From IMG/VR virus record IMGVR_UViG_3300020109_002556, positions 1 to 39,731 of that record: a stretch of DNA of 39,731 nt; one strand, 5' to 3'. The translations under genes were made by a program, and so were the position numbers. Positions 17,184-23,985 of the stretch are shown here, piece after piece. Below the pieces are notes generated by a model. It was not told the origin of the DNA, did no database searches, and saw only the letters and a program-made list of their open reading frames with translations. This stretch comes from a virus. The stretch's first letter is position 1. The number at the start of each line of letters is the position of its first letter.

Positions 17184-17405
17184 TTAACTATTTTTATATT
17201 GTATGATTAATCTATAACGTTTCTTTAATCTTTCTACGAAATCAGGATCAACCCCTTTTTCTCCTCTTTCCAACTCACTAATCTTGGATGGATAAGTATG
17301 CATATACTCTGCTATTTTAGGTATTGCTATACCAGCTTCTTTGCGCATTCTCCTTAATTCTTCTTGTTCTTCCTTTGTCAGTAGAGGATATTTTCTCGTC
17401 ATCAT
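17184..17405 (-). CDS. Small XRE-type helix-turn-helix protein
   Basis: A 73-residue protein with a Cro/CI-type HTH: residues ~10-55 contain LRRMRKEAGIAIPKIAEYMH then YPSKISELERGEKG, where the recognition helix and the conserved 'ELERG' are clear. It overlaps the start region of its upstream neighbour, the YqaJ exonuclease gene, by four bases and is followed by the bet pair, so it is part of the recombination operon. It may autoregulate this operon or the lysogeny switch. The size is that of a bare DNA-binding domain. Confidence 0.8.
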   Translation of the reverse strand: MMTRKYPLLTKEEQEELRRMRKEAGIAIPKIAEYMHTYPSKISELERGEKGVDPDFVERLKKRYRLIIQYKNS

Positions 17406-18319
17406 TTAATTAAAAACATTCTTGATTGTTTTCCAGTGTTTAGACATTGTTCGTATACGTCCTTAAACATTTCCTTTAATTTATTAACGTCAACAAGCGA
17501 TCTCGGCGTAGTATTCTTCCATGTAGCTATTACATTCCCCTGAATGTCTATTAGTACATCATAATCTTGCATAAACTCTTGAATTTCAACTTTTAACTTT
17601 TCAATAGTAGTCTGTATCCTACTTTCCTCTTCTCTAGCTGCCTTAAGTTCTTCCCATTTTTCTAAAATATTATCTTCAGCTACTATTTCGTGATAATGCG
17701 ACTCGGGAAACAAATTGAATGTATCCCTAGTACTTACACATTTAGGCGGTATCCTTTTTTCTATATGGTTATGCCAGAAATTAACGCCAATTTTAATAAG
17801 CTTTTCTTCTAGATTTTTGTCTCTATTATAAGTATAAATCCTAAAATCCTGACCGCCAATTAGGACAGCTATATCAACTTTTGGTACATCACAGATAGCA
17901 GCATAATAAGCTACTTGGACAAGATAGGACTCGGGGATTTGGTCAGTGCCTGAGTCGCCCCACTCTTTAGCCTTGGTAAAACTAGCTGTTTTACATTCTA
18001 GAATATGCGTTCCATTGTTTACCCACCGATCAACCCACCTATCAATATTAGCTCCTAAAAACTTATATCCAGAGTGATAAATTGTGTTTGGTTCTATTTC
18101 TACATCGTAACCAGTAACTTGTGCATATTCTTTAGCAACAACGTCTTCTAAAAGAGTTCCCCAGTGCATTGCAGGGCTAGTCTCGCACCTAATATCATCG
18201 CTAGTTTTATCTAAATATACGTCAAGAGCAGTACGATAAGGATTAAGCCCTGCTATAGCAGCTAAATCAGTGCCACCCAGATAACTCTTACGCTCTCTTA
18301 ACCATTGTTGTTTGTTCAT
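17402..18319 (-). CDS. YqaJ-type viral recombinase / lambda-exonuclease-like nuclease
   Basis: A 305-residue protein of the YqaJ family (PF09588), a PD-(D/E)XK exonuclease. Visible motifs: RKSYLGGTDLAAIAGLNPY (residues 11-28), GTLLEDVVAKEY with Glu58, GANIDRWV with Asp93, and ILECKTA with Glu108 and Lys110, the metal-binding catalytic set. Residues ~120-200 complete the nuclease fold (VQVAYYAAICDVPKVDIAVL). Such enzymes resect double-stranded DNA 5' to 3' and hand single strands to Bet. It overlaps both neighbours by four bases, consistent with one operon. Confidence 0.9.
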   Translation of the reverse strand: MNKQQWLRERKSYLGGTDLAAIAGLNPYRTALDVYLDKTSDDIRCETSPAMHWGTLLEDVVAKEYAQVTGYDVEIEPNTIYHSGYKFLGANIDRWVDRWVNNGTHILECKTASFTKAKEWGDSGTDQIPESYLVQVAYYAAICDVPKVDIAVLIGGQDFRIYTYNRDKNLEEKLIKIGVNFWHNHIEKRIPPKCVSTRDTFNLFPESHYHEIVAEDNILEKWEELKAAREEESRIQTTIEKLKVEIQEFMQDYDVLIDIQGNVIATWKNTTPRSLVDVNKLKEMFKDVYEQCLNTGKQSRMFLIK

Positions 18320-18648
18320 AAACTTGCCCCTCCTACTAAATTAAATCCAGTTTTAAAATATTCTGAAAATAAAGGGTGACCATTACGTGAAGCCTTACAA
18401 CTAACAGGAAAGGTAAATTTATATTTAAACTCTAAATTTTCCCTAAATTTTTCCCATACTTTAAAAGAAGTCATAAATTCTTTGTGTAGCTTACAATATT
18501 TAGGATCAGTATAGTTTTTTTTATCGGATAAATAACCTCCTTGAATTTTTCGGAATTTCACAAGTTTATCAAAGACTTCTGATTTTTTGTTTTCTAAATC
18601 TAGTAACTTTTGATATTCTTTAAACTGTTGTTCTTGCCTATTTTCCAT
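18316..18648 (-). CDS. Unknown protein of the recombination operon
   Basis: A 110-residue basic, helical protein (EQQFKEYQKLLDLENKKSEV) ending in GHPLFSEYFKTGFNLVGG. Its stop overlaps the start of the exonuclease gene by four bases. There is no signal peptide, membrane segment or recognised family. Coupling to the exonuclease suggests an accessory role in phage DNA metabolism. Confidence 0.6.
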   Translation of the reverse strand: MENRQEQQFKEYQKLLDLENKKSEVFDKLVKFRKIQGGYLSDKKNYTDPKYCKLHKEFMTSFKVWEKFRENLEFKYKFTFPVSCKASRNGHPLFSEYFKTGFNLVGGASL

Positions 18649-18743
18649 ACTAATAACTTTATTTATGTATATTATTATTTCTGTATATAATGTTCTTATT
18701 ATTTACTAGTTTCAGTATTTACTAGTTTTATTATATTATTAAT
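18649..18743 (-). promoter_or_regulatory. Very AT-rich spacer with doubled ACTAGT boxes
   Basis: This 95-bp gap contains two copies of ATTTACTAGTTT at 18701-18712 and 18717-18728, 16 bp apart. A related CTAGTAAAC lies at 19704 in front of the first gene of the operon. These may be operator sites for one of the small regulators. Several TATA-like stretches could serve as -10 elements for the genes from 18648 downward. Confidence 0.4.
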
Positions 18744-18995
18744 TTATAAATATTTTTTTACAGAATAAATGTTTTCTAACACTTCTTTCTCACCCGCAAG
18801 AAAATTTTTATCGTTTAAAAAATCAATAAGCTTTATTGCTAAATCACAAAAAGCTTTTGGCACAACTACCCATTGATCGTTAGTTTGAGACTTAACCCAC
18901 ATTGATAATTCATGCGTATCCACACCATCAATTTTAGTAAATAACAACCTCATAAACTCTTCTTTCGGAATAAAACGATCTTTTATTTCTGACAT
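18744..18995 (-). CDS. Unknown small protein of the early operon
   Basis: An 83-residue soluble protein without recognised family. It has a charged N-terminus (SEIKDRFIPKEEFMRLLF), a central W/V-rich part (QWVVVPKAFCDLAIKLIDFL) and a helical end. It has a good ribosome-binding site (AGAGGT) lying in the last codons of the upstream gene, one base away, so the two are co-translated. Confidence 0.6.
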   Translation of the reverse strand: MSEIKDRFIPKEEFMRLLFTKIDGVDTHELSMWVKSQTNDQWVVVPKAFCDLAIKLIDFLNDKNFLAGEKEVLENIYSVKKYL

Positions 18996-18996
18996 C

Positions 18997-19656
18997 TTAA
19001 ACCTCTACCCCTCTTGATTGTGAATAGTAAGAGCGTAATTCTTGATCAGCTATATAAGCATTATGCTCGGCTTCTTCTATTTCCTGCTCTAAAGCTAGCA
19101 TATCATATTCGCTAGCATCCCAATCTATACAATAGTCTTTTGCTCGCTCGAGTAAATACTCGTATTTATCAATATCAATCATTAATTGATAATAATTATC
19201 GCCATAGATTTTATAAGGAATATTATAAAAGGTAGCTCTCTCAATCTGTTCCTCTATAAATGCTTCCCTAGCCCGTTCACCTATTCTAGCAAAAGTTTCA
19301 CGAGCAGAGTCGGATAATTCCACAGGCTCACTTTTAGCCTCATAAAACTTAGGAGCTTCGGTTATGTTAGCTGGCAATTGTTCTTTGCGTTGACGCTCAT
19401 TAAAGATTTTTACCGCTTCCCTTAATTGCTCAAGATTTGAAAATACCTGCACAGCTTCTTTAGTACCAAATAACCCTTTCTTCAAAGCCTCTTTAGCCAT
19501 TTCAACGCTGATGTCTTCTAAGCTTAGCATGGTAGATTCTAACAACTGATGGCTTTTATCAATTATACCATAACTTGCTAGATTATTAATGTTTTTACGA
19601 TTTTTTTCGCTAGAATTTCCACCTTGACATAAAGGTAGGGTTGAGATATTTTGCAT
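18997..19656 (-). CDS. Unknown helical protein, first gene of the recombination operon
   Basis: A 219-residue protein, mostly helical and acidic, with coiled-coil-like stretches (DISVEMAKEALKKG, EEQIERATFYNIPYK, EYDMLALEQEIEEAEHNAYI). A strong GGAGG precedes the ATG. It leads the minus-strand series that continues with the exonuclease and Bet genes. The N-terminus contains NLASYGIIDKSHQLLEST. No family is recognised, but proteins of this type often accompany phage recombination genes. Confidence 0.6.
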   Translation of the reverse strand: MQNISTLPLCQGGNSSEKNRKNINNLASYGIIDKSHQLLESTMLSLEDISVEMAKEALKKGLFGTKEAVQVFSNLEQLREAVKIFNERQRKEQLPANITEAPKFYEAKSEPVELSDSARETFARIGERAREAFIEEQIERATFYNIPYKIYGDNYYQLMIDIDKYEYLLERAKDYCIDWDASEYDMLALEQEIEEAEHNAYIADQELRSYYSQSRGVEV

Positions 19657-19746
19657 ATATCCTCCATTTATGGATTGGTTATTGAAAAGTAAGAATTATT
19701 CGTCTAGTAAACTTTAAATTCTTACAGGTTATAAATAAGGTTCTTA

Positions 19747-19781
19747 AAACGTCTTAAGCTGCAAACTTAAGGCGTTTTTTT
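19747..19781 (+). terminator. Strong hairpin with T run, best formed on the plus strand
   Basis: AAACGTCTTAAG at 19747-19758 pairs with CTTAAGGCGTTT at 19766-19777 over 12 bp with one U-G pair, followed by T residues to 19781. On the minus strand the same position is an A-C mismatch. On the minus strand it would end the transcript of the regulator at 19822; on the plus strand no gene precedes it, so it could end an antisense or small RNA. A second inverted repeat, GTAAGAATT at 19689-19697 with 19717-19725, lies beside it. Confidence 0.65.
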
Positions 19782-19821
19782 ATGCCTTATGATGTGAGTA
19801 TAGAGGGAGGAGATAACACAG

Positions 19822-20136
19822 TCAAGTATTATTTGTGAGTTTTTTTTGTTTTTTATATATATTAATTATTTCTTCAATTTTATCTCTGTTTATTTGATAA
19901 ACATAAACTCTATGTTTTTGACGAAAAACAAACCCTAGTTTTAATAAACCTTGTATACTAAAATTGAATGATTGTTTTGATACTTGAGCAACGCTTTGTA
20001 TAATATCAATTGGTATAGGAGCATCAAAATCCGATAAGATTTTTAATATTTGTTTTTGCCCTGCAGAAAACACACTATAATTATCTATAGCATTTTTAAT
20101 AATTTCTTTATCATCCATTCTAACTTTAACTCTCAT
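19822..20136 (-). CDS. Winged-helix transcription regulator
   Basis: A 104-residue protein with a winged-helix layout: helices around SAGQKQILKILSDFDAPIPI, the recognition region IIQSVAQVSKQSFNFSIQGL, and a beta wing LGFVFRQKHRVYVYQIN. This resembles small ArsR/MarR-type or phage regulators. It is divergent from the plus-strand gene at 20525 and separated from it by ~390 bp of structured DNA, a typical position for a regulator that controls both sides. The true start may be Met7. Confidence 0.7.
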   Translation of the reverse strand: MRVKVRMDDKEIIKNAIDNYSVFSAGQKQILKILSDFDAPIPIDIIQSVAQVSKQSFNFSIQGLLKLGFVFRQKHRVYVYQINRDKIEEIINIYKKQKKLTNNT

Positions 20137-20217
20137 ACTTAGCTCTCATATTTTTATATGTTAACTATAAAAAAAGATATTACTACAATAATATTCATAG
20201 AAAGTCAAAAATAATTC

Positions 20218-20487
20218 TTGACTCCTTAAGAATGTTATCTAATCTTGTTTAAGTTCTGAGATAAGAACGAGATTATATTTTGGAGGTTGTTATAGGAAAA
20301 TAAATAGAATTTACACAACATTTAAAGAGAAATTAAGAAACTCTTGCCGGATGCTTTTTTAATTTCTCAGGCATCAGATGTATCTAGTGATACGTCAACC
20401 ATGGTTTTTTATTAAAAAACTCAAGAACTGACAGACTTGAGAATAGTAGAGTATTTCCCTACTGTCAATAGGTTTGTCAGTTTTTTT
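20218..20487 (+). promoter_or_regulatory. Structured leader upstream of the DNA-binding protein at 20525
   Basis: About 390 bp separate the divergent genes. A possible promoter is TTGACT at 20218-20223 with TAATCT at 20240-20245. The region after it is full of perfect inverted repeats: TAATCTT (20240-20246) with GAGATTA (20269-20275) enclosing GTTCT with AGAAC; GAGAAATTAA (20327-20336) with 20359-20368; GTTTTTT (20404-20410) with AAAAAAC (20414-20420); and CTCAAG (20420-20425) with CTTGAG (20436-20441). A terminator-like hairpin ends at 20487. Such a chain looks like a regulatory RNA or an attenuated leader. Nothing coding is seen in it. Confidence 0.5.
20426..20487 (+). terminator. Attenuator-like hairpin with T run
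   Basis: AACTGACA (20426-20433) pairs with TGTCAGTT (20475-20482), enclosing TTGA with TCAA (20437-20440 and 20465-20468) and AGTAG with CTACT (20445-20449 and 20459-20463). Seven T residues follow from 20481. The competing hairpin CTCAAG/CTTGAG (20420-20441) would trap the 5' arm in its loop, so the two look mutually exclusive. Confidence 0.65.
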
Positions 20488-20524
20488 AAGTGAAAATTTT
20501 ATGAACTTTAATTAAGACAAATCT

Positions 20525-21553
20525 ATGCAACATGCTCTACAAAACTTGGGACAAGATGTCTCAGAGCAATTAGGCAAACTTTACTCATTTAAGGAAGAGA
20601 AAGCCCGTTATCGTAAGAGTTATCTTGAGTGGGATAAGATAAAGAGAGCTAATAGAAAGATTAAGCCAATTCGTCAAAAGTCTTTTTTTCTTAGTAGTCC
20701 TGCCAATAAATTGCTTAGTGCCGTTATAGGTAAACTAAGGCAAGGCGAAAGAGTACTCTTAAATCACAAATATATTTCCACATTTACACTTGTTGAAAGA
20801 AGACAGAATCAAAATATTATCAAGGAACTAGCAGATATTTTGGATATTACCTATCATAATTCCGTTACTCATAATAACAAAAAATATCGTTATAGTTATG
20901 AGTTTGGTTATAAGCAGCAAAACCTTGAAAATACTACCTTTATAGAATATTCTATCGGGAAAAAAATTTCCCAACAAAACGATCCTCTCTATATATATAA
21001 AGAAAATAAGAATATTGAAGATATAGATCTGAAATCTAATTTTTTACAAAATTCTGAAGAAGTTAAAGTTATACCAATTGAAAACAAGAAATTCAAAAAA
21101 CGACTACCTAACGAAAGGAAAAAACCTACTAACGCCGAGCGTAAGGCAAGAGTTTACCGGTTTAACCAGTACAGCGAGCCTCAAGGCTTAAAGCACCATT
21201 ACCCGTTAAACAAGGAGGATAATGCTAAATTACAAAGCCTATCAGGGCGAGACTTTAGCCTAAATGCGATGAATGAAATACTCCTCGATATGTCAAAACG
21301 GAAAGATAACCGGTTCTGCTCTAAAGCTCAATTTATGGCATATTTCGGTAAATGTCTGCGATTTGAGATGCGGGATGCCGTAAAAACTGACAATGACAAC
21401 TTCCGCATAAAAGCTAATATCCTTAAGGAGGAAGTTCCGAAAAAACCTAAGATATTCAACGAGGCGGAGCTAAAAGCATATGACTTAGAGAATAGAACCA
21501 CCGATGGTTTTAAACCATTGACAGAGATATTTAGTAAACTACAAATTATTTAA
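20525..21553 (+). CDS. Putative DNA-binding/replication protein of Rickettsiales mobile elements
   Basis: A 342-residue, strongly basic protein. Residues ~65-120 contain SKYI-like text (LNHKYISTFTLVERRQNQNI then IKELADILDITYHNSV and KKYRYSYEF), which I recall from proteins on Rickettsiales plasmids and amplified elements, often near DnaA-N-type replication genes. The C-terminal part (AERKARVYRFNQYSEPQGLK, FCSKAQFMAYFGKCLRFEMR) also looks like a nucleic-acid-binding module. No catalytic motif is visible. Its long structured leader with a terminator-like hairpin resembles copy-number control of plasmid Rep genes, so a replication role is plausible but inferred. No clear Shine-Dalgarno precedes the ATG. 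Confidence 0.65.
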   Translation: MQHALQNLGQDVSEQLGKLYSFKEEKARYRKSYLEWDKIKRANRKIKPIRQKSFFLSSPANKLLSAVIGKLRQGERVLLNHKYISTFTLVERRQNQNIIKELADILDITYHNSVTHNNKKYRYSYEFGYKQQNLENTTFIEYSIGKKISQQNDPLYIYKENKNIEDIDLKSNFLQNSEEVKVIPIENKKFKKRLPNERKKPTNAERKARVYRFNQYSEPQGLKHHYPLNKEDNAKLQSLSGRDFSLNAMNEILLDMSKRKDNRFCSKAQFMAYFGKCLRFEMRDAVKTDNDNFRIKANILKEEVPKKPKIFNEAELKAYDLENRTTDGFKPLTEIFSKLQII

Positions 21554-21695
21554 AAAGTGCAATTAAAATAGCAAAATCAGTTACTAAAATACTTATAAAA
21601 AGTAATGTAATAATCCATTCTAAAAGATCAGATTTTAACTCTAAAATGGCTAATCTAAGATCATTTTTAGTAGCTAATTTATTATTTTCATCCAT
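21546..21695 (-). CDS. Small coiled-coil plus membrane-anchor protein beside VapD
   Basis: A 49-residue protein starting at an ATG that overlaps the last codons of vapD by eight bases. The N-terminal half ([20 protein letters not shown]) has the 'LATK-x-DL...L-x-LK-x-DL' pattern of DUF1640-type proteins, and the C-terminal half is a single membrane helix ([20 protein letters not shown]). It is a miniature version of that family. Its end overlaps the 3' end of the opposing gene at 21553 by eight bases. It might be the partner or antitoxin of VapD, but this is inferred only from coupling. Confidence 0.65.
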   Translation of the reverse strand: MDENNKLATKNDLRLAILELKSDLLEWIITLLFISILVTDFAILIALFK

Positions 21696-21978
21696 TCTTT
21701 TTCACTATCTCGGTAAAATCTGACCAGTCTTCTACCTTAAAGGCTCTAATATCACGTACTGAATCAGAAAACCACTGAACATTAGATAGTTTATTAATTA
21801 CCTTGTAAACAGTTGTAAGGTCGTTTTTTTCATTTTTTGAAAGATAAAGACTGCCCTGTGTTCCGACAAAACCTAATTCTTCCATCATGGCTCTAATTTC
21901 ATCATAAGCTTTGTTATAAGGCTCACCGTAATGTTCCTTTAACTTAGCTACTTCCATGTCGAATGATATTGCGTACAT
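21688..21978 (-). CDS. vapD: VapD family endoribonuclease toxin
   Basis: A 96-residue protein matching VapD along its whole length: [10 protein letters not shown] at the start, [20 protein letters not shown] in the middle, and [20 protein letters not shown] at the end. VapD proteins have a Cas2-like ferredoxin fold and act as mRNA-cleaving toxins; they are common on plasmids of pathogens and symbionts. It is followed by the overlapping small membrane-anchored gene rather than a recognisable VapX antitoxin. A folded element lies between it and the upstream resolvase. Confidence 0.9.
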   Translation of the reverse strand: MYAISFDMEVAKLKEHYGEPYNKAYDEIRAMMEELGFVGTQGSLYLSKNEKNDLTTVYKVINKLSNVQWFSDSVRDIRAFKVEDWSDFTEIVKKNG

Positions 21979-22006
21979 AACTGCTTAAAAATTTTTAAAA
22001 TAAAAT

Positions 22007-22072
22007 GGGTAAGCTAGGACTAAGTCGGTAAACCGCGAAGACACCCTGCATGTAGCAGACGTTTACTTACCC
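22007..22072 (-). other. 66-base folded element between resolvase and vapD
   Basis: GGGTAAG at 22007-22013 is the perfect complement of CTTACCC at 22066-22072. Inside, GTAAAC (22028-22033) pairs with GTTTAC (22061-22066) and CTGC (22046-22049) with GCAG (22055-22058). On the minus strand the outer stem is followed by ATTTTATTTT, so it could terminate the resolvase transcript or act in the 5' leader of vapD. The 7-bp closing stem recalls a tRNA acceptor, but T and anticodon arms are missing. Confidence 0.5.
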
Positions 22073-22108
22073 TTGTACTACTTTAACACAAAACTAAGAT
22101 TACTACTA

Positions 22109-22720
22109 TTAAAGTTTTAGACGTTTAGTTGCACGCTCTCGAAGTTCGCCTGTAGGGCTGACGTACTGATATAGTGTATTTCTCGTGATCTTAAGCTCTT
22201 TGCACAAATCGCCTACGGAAGTATCCCTATTTTTCATAGCTACTTCAGCAAGGCGTACTTGTGCCTTACTTAACCTGAATTTTCTTCCGCCGTTTGTTCC
22301 TCTAGCTCTAGCAGCGGCAAGTCCCGCTTTGATTCTTTCGCTAATTAAATCGCTTTCAAACTCAGCAAGCGAGGCAAATATTCCAAAGGTCAATCTTCCT
22401 GCGGCGGTAGTTGTATCAATTTGAGCACCTTGCCCTGATAAAATACGAAAACCGATTTTTCTCTGGGTAAGATCGGTGATTGTTTTAACTAGGTGTGACA
22501 GATTACGACCTAATCTATCTAGTTTCCAGACTACTAAGACGTCATGTTCCCGAAGAGATTTTAGGCAGGCTTCCAATCCTGGTCTTTTGTCATTTCTTCC
22601 CGAGGCATAATCTTCGTAAATGTACTCTTGTTGAACTCCGTGTGCTTTTAAAGCGTCCAGCTGGAGATTTGTTGTTTGAGAGCCGTCTGCCTTTGAAACT
22701 CTTACATATCCTATTAGCAT
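22109..22720 (-). CDS. Serine resolvase/invertase
   Basis: A 203-residue recombinase of the Hin/Tn3-resolvase family. The catalytic serine is Ser9 in GYVRVSKADG. The conserved motifs YEDYASGRNDKRPGL, VVWKLDRLGRN, GAQIDTTTAAGRLTFGIFAS and AEFESDLISERIKAGLAAAR are complete, followed by a C-terminal HTH (residues ~155-190, TSVGDLCKELKITRNTLYQY). Such enzymes resolve plasmid multimers or invert DNA segments such as fibre genes. On a plasmid-like phage, dimer resolution is the simplest role. It is spaced four bases from the Tad2-like gene upstream. Confidence 0.92.
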   Translation of the reverse strand: MLIGYVRVSKADGSQTTNLQLDALKAHGVQQEYIYEDYASGRNDKRPGLEACLKSLREHDVLVVWKLDRLGRNLSHLVKTITDLTQRKIGFRILSGQGAQIDTTTAAGRLTFGIFASLAEFESDLISERIKAGLAAARARGTNGGRKFRLSKAQVRLAEVAMKNRDTSVGDLCKELKITRNTLYQYVSPTGELRERATKRLKL

Positions 22721-22724
22721 GGTA

Positions 22725-23129
22725 TTATTTACTTTTATCTAATATTTCCCAATCATTAGCATTCATATCTTCTAAAGAAAATTTTTTGTTAGACAAATTA
22801 GCATTATTAAAGATTTCGCCGGTTTTTAATCTTTTGATTGTGTAACCTATTTCGTAGAAATCACTTGCTCCCATAGAACGACCTCCTCCTGCAGAATCAA
22901 AATTTTCACCAAAAAATTTAATAGGAGTGGGATTAGAAAATATAATCCAATTATTGTTAGTTATAGAAAATTCTTCTACCTCTACGAGTATAAAAGATTT
23001 TTTATTATTTTCTAAAAAATACATTCCTAAGAATGAATCAAATAATCGGTATATGTAAGGTTCTATTGTTTCTGTCTTTTGTATTTTTTTACCTTTTTGG
23101 AGGTGTTTTAATGCTTCTGCTATATTCAT
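22725..23129 (-). CDS. Tad2/DUF2829-like small protein
   Basis: A 134-residue protein. The start MNIAEALKHLQKGKKIQKTE and the end FSLEDMNANDWEILDK match the frame of the DUF2829 family (PF11195), one member of which, Tad2, blocks Thoeris immunity by binding signalling nucleotides. The family core is 'EA-x3-L-x-x-GK-x-I ... F-x-x-x-D-x-x-A-x-DW'. The middle (~80 residues) is longer than in the minimal form. Similar proteins occur at 37224 and 39544. The exact activity, anti-defence or other, cannot be told from sequence. Confidence 0.65.
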   Translation of the reverse strand: MNIAEALKHLQKGKKIQKTETIEPYIYRLFDSFLGMYFLENNKKSFILVEVEEFSITNNNWIIFSNPTPIKFFGENFDSAGGGRSMGASDFYEIGYTIKRLKTGEIFNNANLSNKKFSLEDMNANDWEILDKSK

Positions 23130-23277
23130 ATTATTTGTAATTTTTCACCTGTTTAAATGACAACATCATTAAAACCTAGTTTTTAAAAAGTTATATCACC
23201 TATTATATAACTTAATCATAGTATCGTAAACTACTTATTTAATAAGTGACAAATTGGATAAAACTTGTCTTTCAACT

Positions 23278-23294
23278 GTACGATTTTTTCGTAC
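23278..23294. promoter_or_regulatory. 17-bp palindrome with TACGA arms
   Basis: GTACGATTTTTTCGTAC: the arms GTACGA and TCGTAC are perfect complements around five T. The exact reverse complement occurs at 38820-38836. The half-site TACGATTTTTT is also the upstream box of late promoters P1 and P2. It is probably the full binding site of a dimeric phage regulator. Confidence 0.55.
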
Positions 23295-23297
23295 TTT

Positions 23298-23635
23298 CGG
23301 AATTAAGAAAATCGCAACTTTTCCTTATCACTATCTATAAACCCTTATTTGATAAGGGTTACAGGTTGCGGAATTGAGAAAATCGAAATACTGGGAACAA
23401 AAGGATTTTCCACAAAACTTCATAGGTATTTCCACAAAACTTCATAGGTTCTCTCAAAAATGTGTAATTAGCGAAGTATGTAAAATCGCGGCGAACTACA
23501 CTAAATCGCCAAAAAGTCAAAAAATGAATTTTGTTTCTTGGGAATGAATTTTATTTTTTATCCTTCTAAGCCAGTTTACCTATAGTGTATAGGATGGCCG
23601 AAAATCTCATATTCAACACCGAAAATCTTATGTTC
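23298..23635. repeat. Iteron-like repeat pairs, candidate replication origin
   Basis: Five pairs of direct repeats are seen: CGGAATTAAGAAAATCG at 23298 and 23369 (16/17 identical); TTTCCACAAAACTTCATAGG with one further T at 23407 and 23429 (21/21, period 22); GCGAAGTATGTAAAATCGC at 23471 and GCGAACTACACTAAATCGC at 23491 (14/19, period 20); AATGAATTTTGTTT at 23523 and 23543 (13/14, period 20); CCGAAAATCTCATATTC at 23598 and 23619 (15/17, period 21). Periods of 20-22 bp place sites on the same helix face, as in plasmid iterons. TTTTCCACA is one base from a DnaA box. This is the best origin candidate in the window. Confidence 0.55.
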
Positions 23636-23847
23636 GCTCACACTCTTTAATAAAATTAATTAAAATAATTCCCCTTAAATATTTTCACAGGTGGTGGTGG
23701 TAAATGTGGCAAAAAATCCTCATTACCCCCCCCCCGCAATTTTTAGATACCACAACAACAAATTAAATTCTCAAAATATTTTATTTACTTAAGATTGAGA
23801 GTTGACAGGGTTTTGTCTATTAGCTAGCGTTAAATGGCTAATGGTGA

Positions 23848-23950
23848 TTCGTCTCACTGTTGCAAGCAGAACCTCTCATGCTGGGGGTTATGATATTTAT
23901 AAATGCCTCCTGGCATGAAGGATATCATTGGTTTGCAACAACTAGACGAA
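23848..23950 (+). ncRNA. Long nested stem-loop, candidate structured RNA or DNA cruciform
   Basis: Nested perfect arms: TTCGTCT (23848-23854) with AGACGAA (23944-23950); GTTGCAA (23859-23865) with TTGCAAC (23933-23939); ATGATAT (23890-23896) with ATATCAT (23922-23928); ATGCC (23903-23907) with GGCAT (23912-23916). The two outer stems are separated by a symmetrical 4x4 internal loop. CATGC (23877-23881) offers an alternative partner for GCATG (23913-23917). It ends 35 bases before the gene at 23986. It might be a leader, a small RNA, or a DNA hairpin acting at an origin; no known RNA family is recognised. Confidence 0.55.
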
Positions 23951-23985
23951 AGCCCCTGGCACTTATCAATTAAATATAGTAATTT

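Larger units (their letters stand above)
23130..23985. other. 856-bp non-coding region with repeats, palindromes and a folded element
   Basis: No convincing gene is present. The region holds ACTTATT/AATAAGT at 23232-23246, the TACGA palindrome at 23278-23294, a 21-bp palindrome at 23340-23360 (AACCCTTAT and its complement around ttg), several repeat pairs listed separately, CCTATA/TATAGG at 23579-23593, a run of ten C at 23726-23735, a possible -35 TTGACA at 23802-23807, and a long folded element at 23848-23950. Confidence 0.7.

Noticed and set aside
19596-19612. Third copy of the TACGA palindrome (TACGATTTTTTTCGC)
   Set aside because: It is inside a coding sequence, one arm is imperfect, the T run is one base longer and no -10 lies at 32 bp.
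22007-22072. tRNA gene
   Set aside because: The 7-bp closing stem looks like an acceptor arm, but no T-loop GTTCGA-type sequence, no 5-bp anticodon stem and no proper D arm can be drawn on either strand.
22495-22845. 116-codon plus-strand open frame
   Set aside because: It is antisense across the resolvase and Tad2-like genes and shows no protein-like features or start signal.
23726-23735. Phase-variable C tract
   Set aside because: Ten C residues could slip, but no gene or promoter is positioned to be switched by it.
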